A DNA stretch of 64,000 nt from Pseudomonas sp. HOU2. GTDB taxonomy: Bacteria > Pseudomonadota > Gammaproteobacteria > Pseudomonadales > Pseudomonadaceae. The stretch lies in NCBI RefSeq assembly GCF_040729435.1, contig NZ_CP160398.1, positions 1,984,001 through 2,048,000 on the forward strand. The letters run 5' to 3'. The translations under genes were made by a program, and so were the position numbers. The notes beneath the pieces are model-generated. The model did not search any database. It worked only from the letters and a program-made list of their open reading frames with translations, and had not been told where the DNA came from. The stretch's first letter is position 1. The number at the start of each line of letters is the position of its first letter. Positions 62,701 to 64,000 of the stretch are shown here, one piece after another.

Positions 62701-64000
62701 TTGACACCCCGCTTGCCCCGGCCCCGGACTCGCTGACTGTGGACTCCCTGGATGAATTGAAACAGGCGCTGATCGAAAGAGGCCTGAAGCCGATGGGCTG
62801 GCCGCAAGTCAGCGTTGCCACGCTGATGGAAGACGCTCCGCGTCCGGTCATTCCGCCAAGCTGGCAGGCCAATGAATTGCTGGACGGGATGACTCCGGTC
62901 AGCGAGCCAGGAAAATTCCAGGGTATTTATCTGCTCGATTCGAACCCCTCGACCGCCATCTTGATGGATGACACCGCCTATTACGTACGCTATGAAACCG
63001 ACATCAATGGCAGCGGACACTGGGCGGTCATCGATCCCGAGCATCCCCACGGTTTTACTCGCTCGATCCCGGTACGCCTGAATCCTCAGGGTGAATGGGA
63101 AACCATGCCTCGCGCAGGGCTCAGCGGCGGTGGCAAGCCGTCGGCACTGGCCGGATCGAGCAGCCGCAGCCCGGTGACCGCACTGCCCGCTTCGCAATAC
63201 GACGTACCTGCACCACTCAAGGCGCACCTGGAAGAAGGCGCAGCGGGACTGAATGACGAAGCCCTGCGTGACGTCTATGACAGCCTGAACGAGTTCGATG
63301 CCTATCGCGACTTCAAGGCCATTCGCAAGCGCCTGTATCGCGACGCGCTGGATTTTTACAGCACCTTGCGCCTGCCCGAACGTCCTCCCGTGCCAACCCT
63401 GGCGGCAGACGCGACAGCCGAAGAGATCATCGGGAAAATCCTTGAACATGCCCGAGGCCTGGTGCTCGGCGAGAGCCACACTGCCATCGGCAGCAAACAA
63501 TGGCTGATCGAGAACATGCAATTGCTCGCCAGCAAACAGGTGAAGAGCCTGTACATGGAGCACCTGCTGACCGACTTCCACCAAGCCGCGCTGGACGAGT
63601 TCTTCCAAACCGGCAGCATGCCGACAAAACTCGAGGCCTATCTCAAGGCGCTCGACGTCGGCAACATGACCGATCCGCTGGAACGCTATACGTTTCTGGA
63701 GTTGGTCAAGGAAGCCGGAAAACAGGGCATTCATGTGCAAGCCATCGATTGCATGGCGAGTTACCGGCTCAACGGCATGTACCTGCCTTTGGGCAACGAA
63801 ACCGCGCGGCAAAAGATGATGAATTATTTCGCCCGCCTGATGATCCGCGCTGACCAGTCCGCACGCGGCGCGCACAAATGGGTGGCGCTGATGGGCAACT
63901 CTCACTCCAACACTTTTGAAGGGGTTGCCGGCGTCAGCGAGCTGGAGGAGGCAATCGGCATTCGCGTCGAGGACGTCCCCGAAGGGGCTTCGCGGGGCAT
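59739..64000 (+). CDS. Giant membrane-targeting toxin-like protein with duplicated GESH domains (3' end outside window)
   Basis: At least 1420 residues, open at the right edge, no signal peptide. The N-terminal part has QILYLPGEADAFQ near residue 235 and hydrophobic segments at about 352-394 and 405-425. From about 495 a unit of some 530 residues occurs twice: a beta-rich module (PGKFRGIHRL, and PGKFQGIYLL near 1057) and a domain starting GESR at 713 and GESH at 1244. The second copy keeps H1247 and H1389 (MGNSHSN); the first has R716 and N856. The G-E-S-H pattern recalls the ChaN/EreA/TIKI-like fold also found in Pasteurella multocida toxin. ATG 59739 has only a weak upstream site. Confidence 0.72.
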   Translation, partial: MPNPMPNAADKAALKAIAATVIQTCPSLQDAARQVASDLLIKYQVHDLDPDHVYFHRFDASQSSSKAFTGWEHVHATPTSSMTLTQLVIHRFRVADQDNADLLDVYGGFYTAGPDARTFDERNEVRLHGNDVLKDFWSIDFSALYDAQLNAFWNTSGSDFRTLAKCNFLIKALQARDKRQLSDEDFLFVTQAVIGPLTWPVSLSTLQARHACTSSVCTLDLAGYAAINVLRFVAPKGRQILYLPGEADAFQVVETVTDLHFWILQRMNTPAARETFLAHFSLADRQQINANLGDLMNRLVATWGRYDHSLINQDNRAVSGDAFTWLSDSTRTAMFAEASLSLTSNGDLRKKLWIGYLSAGVKVFGPMAVVGWPVALPVIGASIASMGLNIDQAVNGKTAAERKAGILGAVLSGIDMLFNLLVLKGPGSLEEVGPQIDAAEATEMADLIESQPKNPQPVTPQSVPLPDSPATPHPGIPESFRINRVLGDDTLINDPGKFRGIHRLASNPSSAIVLDDNAYYVRFEQNINGRGTWAIIDPTRPEAFSGSIPVRMNAEGNWEVAPRPGLRGGSDAPMIAGAGAVSEPAVEQWAQTPGIHVPGLDDPAMRAWALGGPDLQGQFRRAWTLGGIDMHSVIRPETEAGNALMPTAHEVISLSEFDLAQEQPRATLISDATAWYELHPPVPRPPLTTPAPVASPSELLESALSEKPGLVIGESRGSIGSKKLLIEDMPNLARNGVKTLYLQELLANVNQLDLDAFARTGEMSEELQNYLSRIDFRAGNDPDGKFNLMALIKAANAQRIRIQAIDLSSTYNINKDSMQPVPNSQMARSFFASEVIRFHQELNGPGKWVALVNQENMSAFRGYQGISEQTDALSVRVDDVAPGQARSIGSDPGLAVEYADYPDSPVEELAGGLSDPDSIQNLIKGDWRVQVETPWAYRPPQDLRALLPEPGMFTFQRYRSSLLVVYRNAERHMADSVIRMTPAGRFNLDTPLAPAPDSLTVDSLDELKQALIERGLKPMGWPQVSVATLMEDAPRPVIPPSWQANELLDGMTPVSEPGKFQGIYLLDSNPSTAILMDDTAYYVRYETDINGSGHWAVIDPEHPHGFTRSIPVRLNPQGEWETMPRAGLSGGGKPSALAGSSSRSPVTALPASQYDVPAPLKAHLEEGAAGLNDEALRDVYDSLNEFDAYRDFKAIRKRLYRDALDFYSTLRLPERPPVPTLAADATAEEIIGKILEHARGLVLGESHTAIGSKQWLIENMQLLASKQVKSLYMEHLLTDFHQAALDEFFQTGSMPTKLEAYLKALDVGNMTDPLERYTFLELVKEAGKQGIHVQAIDCMASYRLNGMYLPLGNETARQKMMNYFARLMIRADQSARGAHKWVALMGNSHSNTFEGVAGVSELEEAIGIRVEDVPEGASRG

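Noticed and set aside
1..64000. tRNA or rRNA genes
   Set aside because: No cloverleaf with CCA-type end or rRNA-like stretch was noticed on either strand; I could not run a tRNA search.

Overview
The window is chromosomal DNA of a fluorescent-group Pseudomonas. This rests on gene content and order (glpD, then acidic amino acid transporter, AauSR-type two-component pair and glpM; oprB-gcd; cmoAB; tadA), high GC, and dense REP/REPIN palindromes of several Pseudomonas-type families, including a resident REP-associated transposase (RAYT).

Layout. 1-8.4 kb: the 3' part of glpD, then a sigma54-controlled acidic amino acid ABC operon (aatJQMP) with its sensor kinase/enhancer-binding regulator pair and glpM. 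The regulator's likely operators and the -24/-12 promoter are visible upstream. 8.5-10.4 kb: a DsbA-family oxidoreductase and a secreted alpha/beta hydrolase. 10.7-15.9 kb: a 1721-residue dermonecrotic-toxin-like protein. 16-18.7 kb: a frameshifted metR, then GNAT, LysE and Nudix genes. 18.8-27.5 kb: APC permease, carbon-nitrogen hydrolase, LuxR regulator, FMN glutamate-synthase-like protein, a gtrA/gtrII-like pair without gtrB, and a second amino acid permease. 28.1-32 kb: the RAYT between two REPINs, and a large class A penicillin-binding protein whose N-terminus lies in another frame across a C7A5 run. 32.1-36.8 kb: a 1560-residue toxin-like protein with leucine-rich repeats and a C-terminal NEL-type E3 ubiquitin ligase domain. 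36.9-42.6 kb: a five-gene CS1/cable-type (alternate chaperone-usher) fimbrial operon. 43-45.5 kb: a YqjI-like metal-responsive repressor, a siderophore reductase, a Pr6Pr membrane protein and a VF530-type small protein. 45.8-49.9 kb: carbohydrate porin OprB and PQQ glucose dehydrogenase. 50.2-51.8 kb: a three-way-junction RNA candidate before a DUF6124-like gene, a 127-bp tandem repeat array and a structured repeat-like element. 51.9-59.5 kb: second Lon protease, chagasin-like inhibitor, lysoplasmalogenase-like protein, cmoA, cmoB, tadA and a Tat-exported multicopper oxidase. 59.7-64 kb: a third toxin-like giant protein, cut by the window end.

Most striking point: three giant proteins (10700, 32156 and 59739) appear to share one architecture. 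Each has an N-terminal dermonecrotic-toxin-like region with a 'Y-x-P' strand motif, a long hydrophobic helical segment, and a small beta-rich module with a common pattern (two copies in the third protein). Each then carries a different C-terminal part: unknown helical, LRR-NEL ligase, or duplicated GESH domain. This looks like a modular effector family with interchangeable payloads. No secretion system or immunity gene is recognisable beside them here.

All assignments come from reading motifs and gene order; no database search was run.
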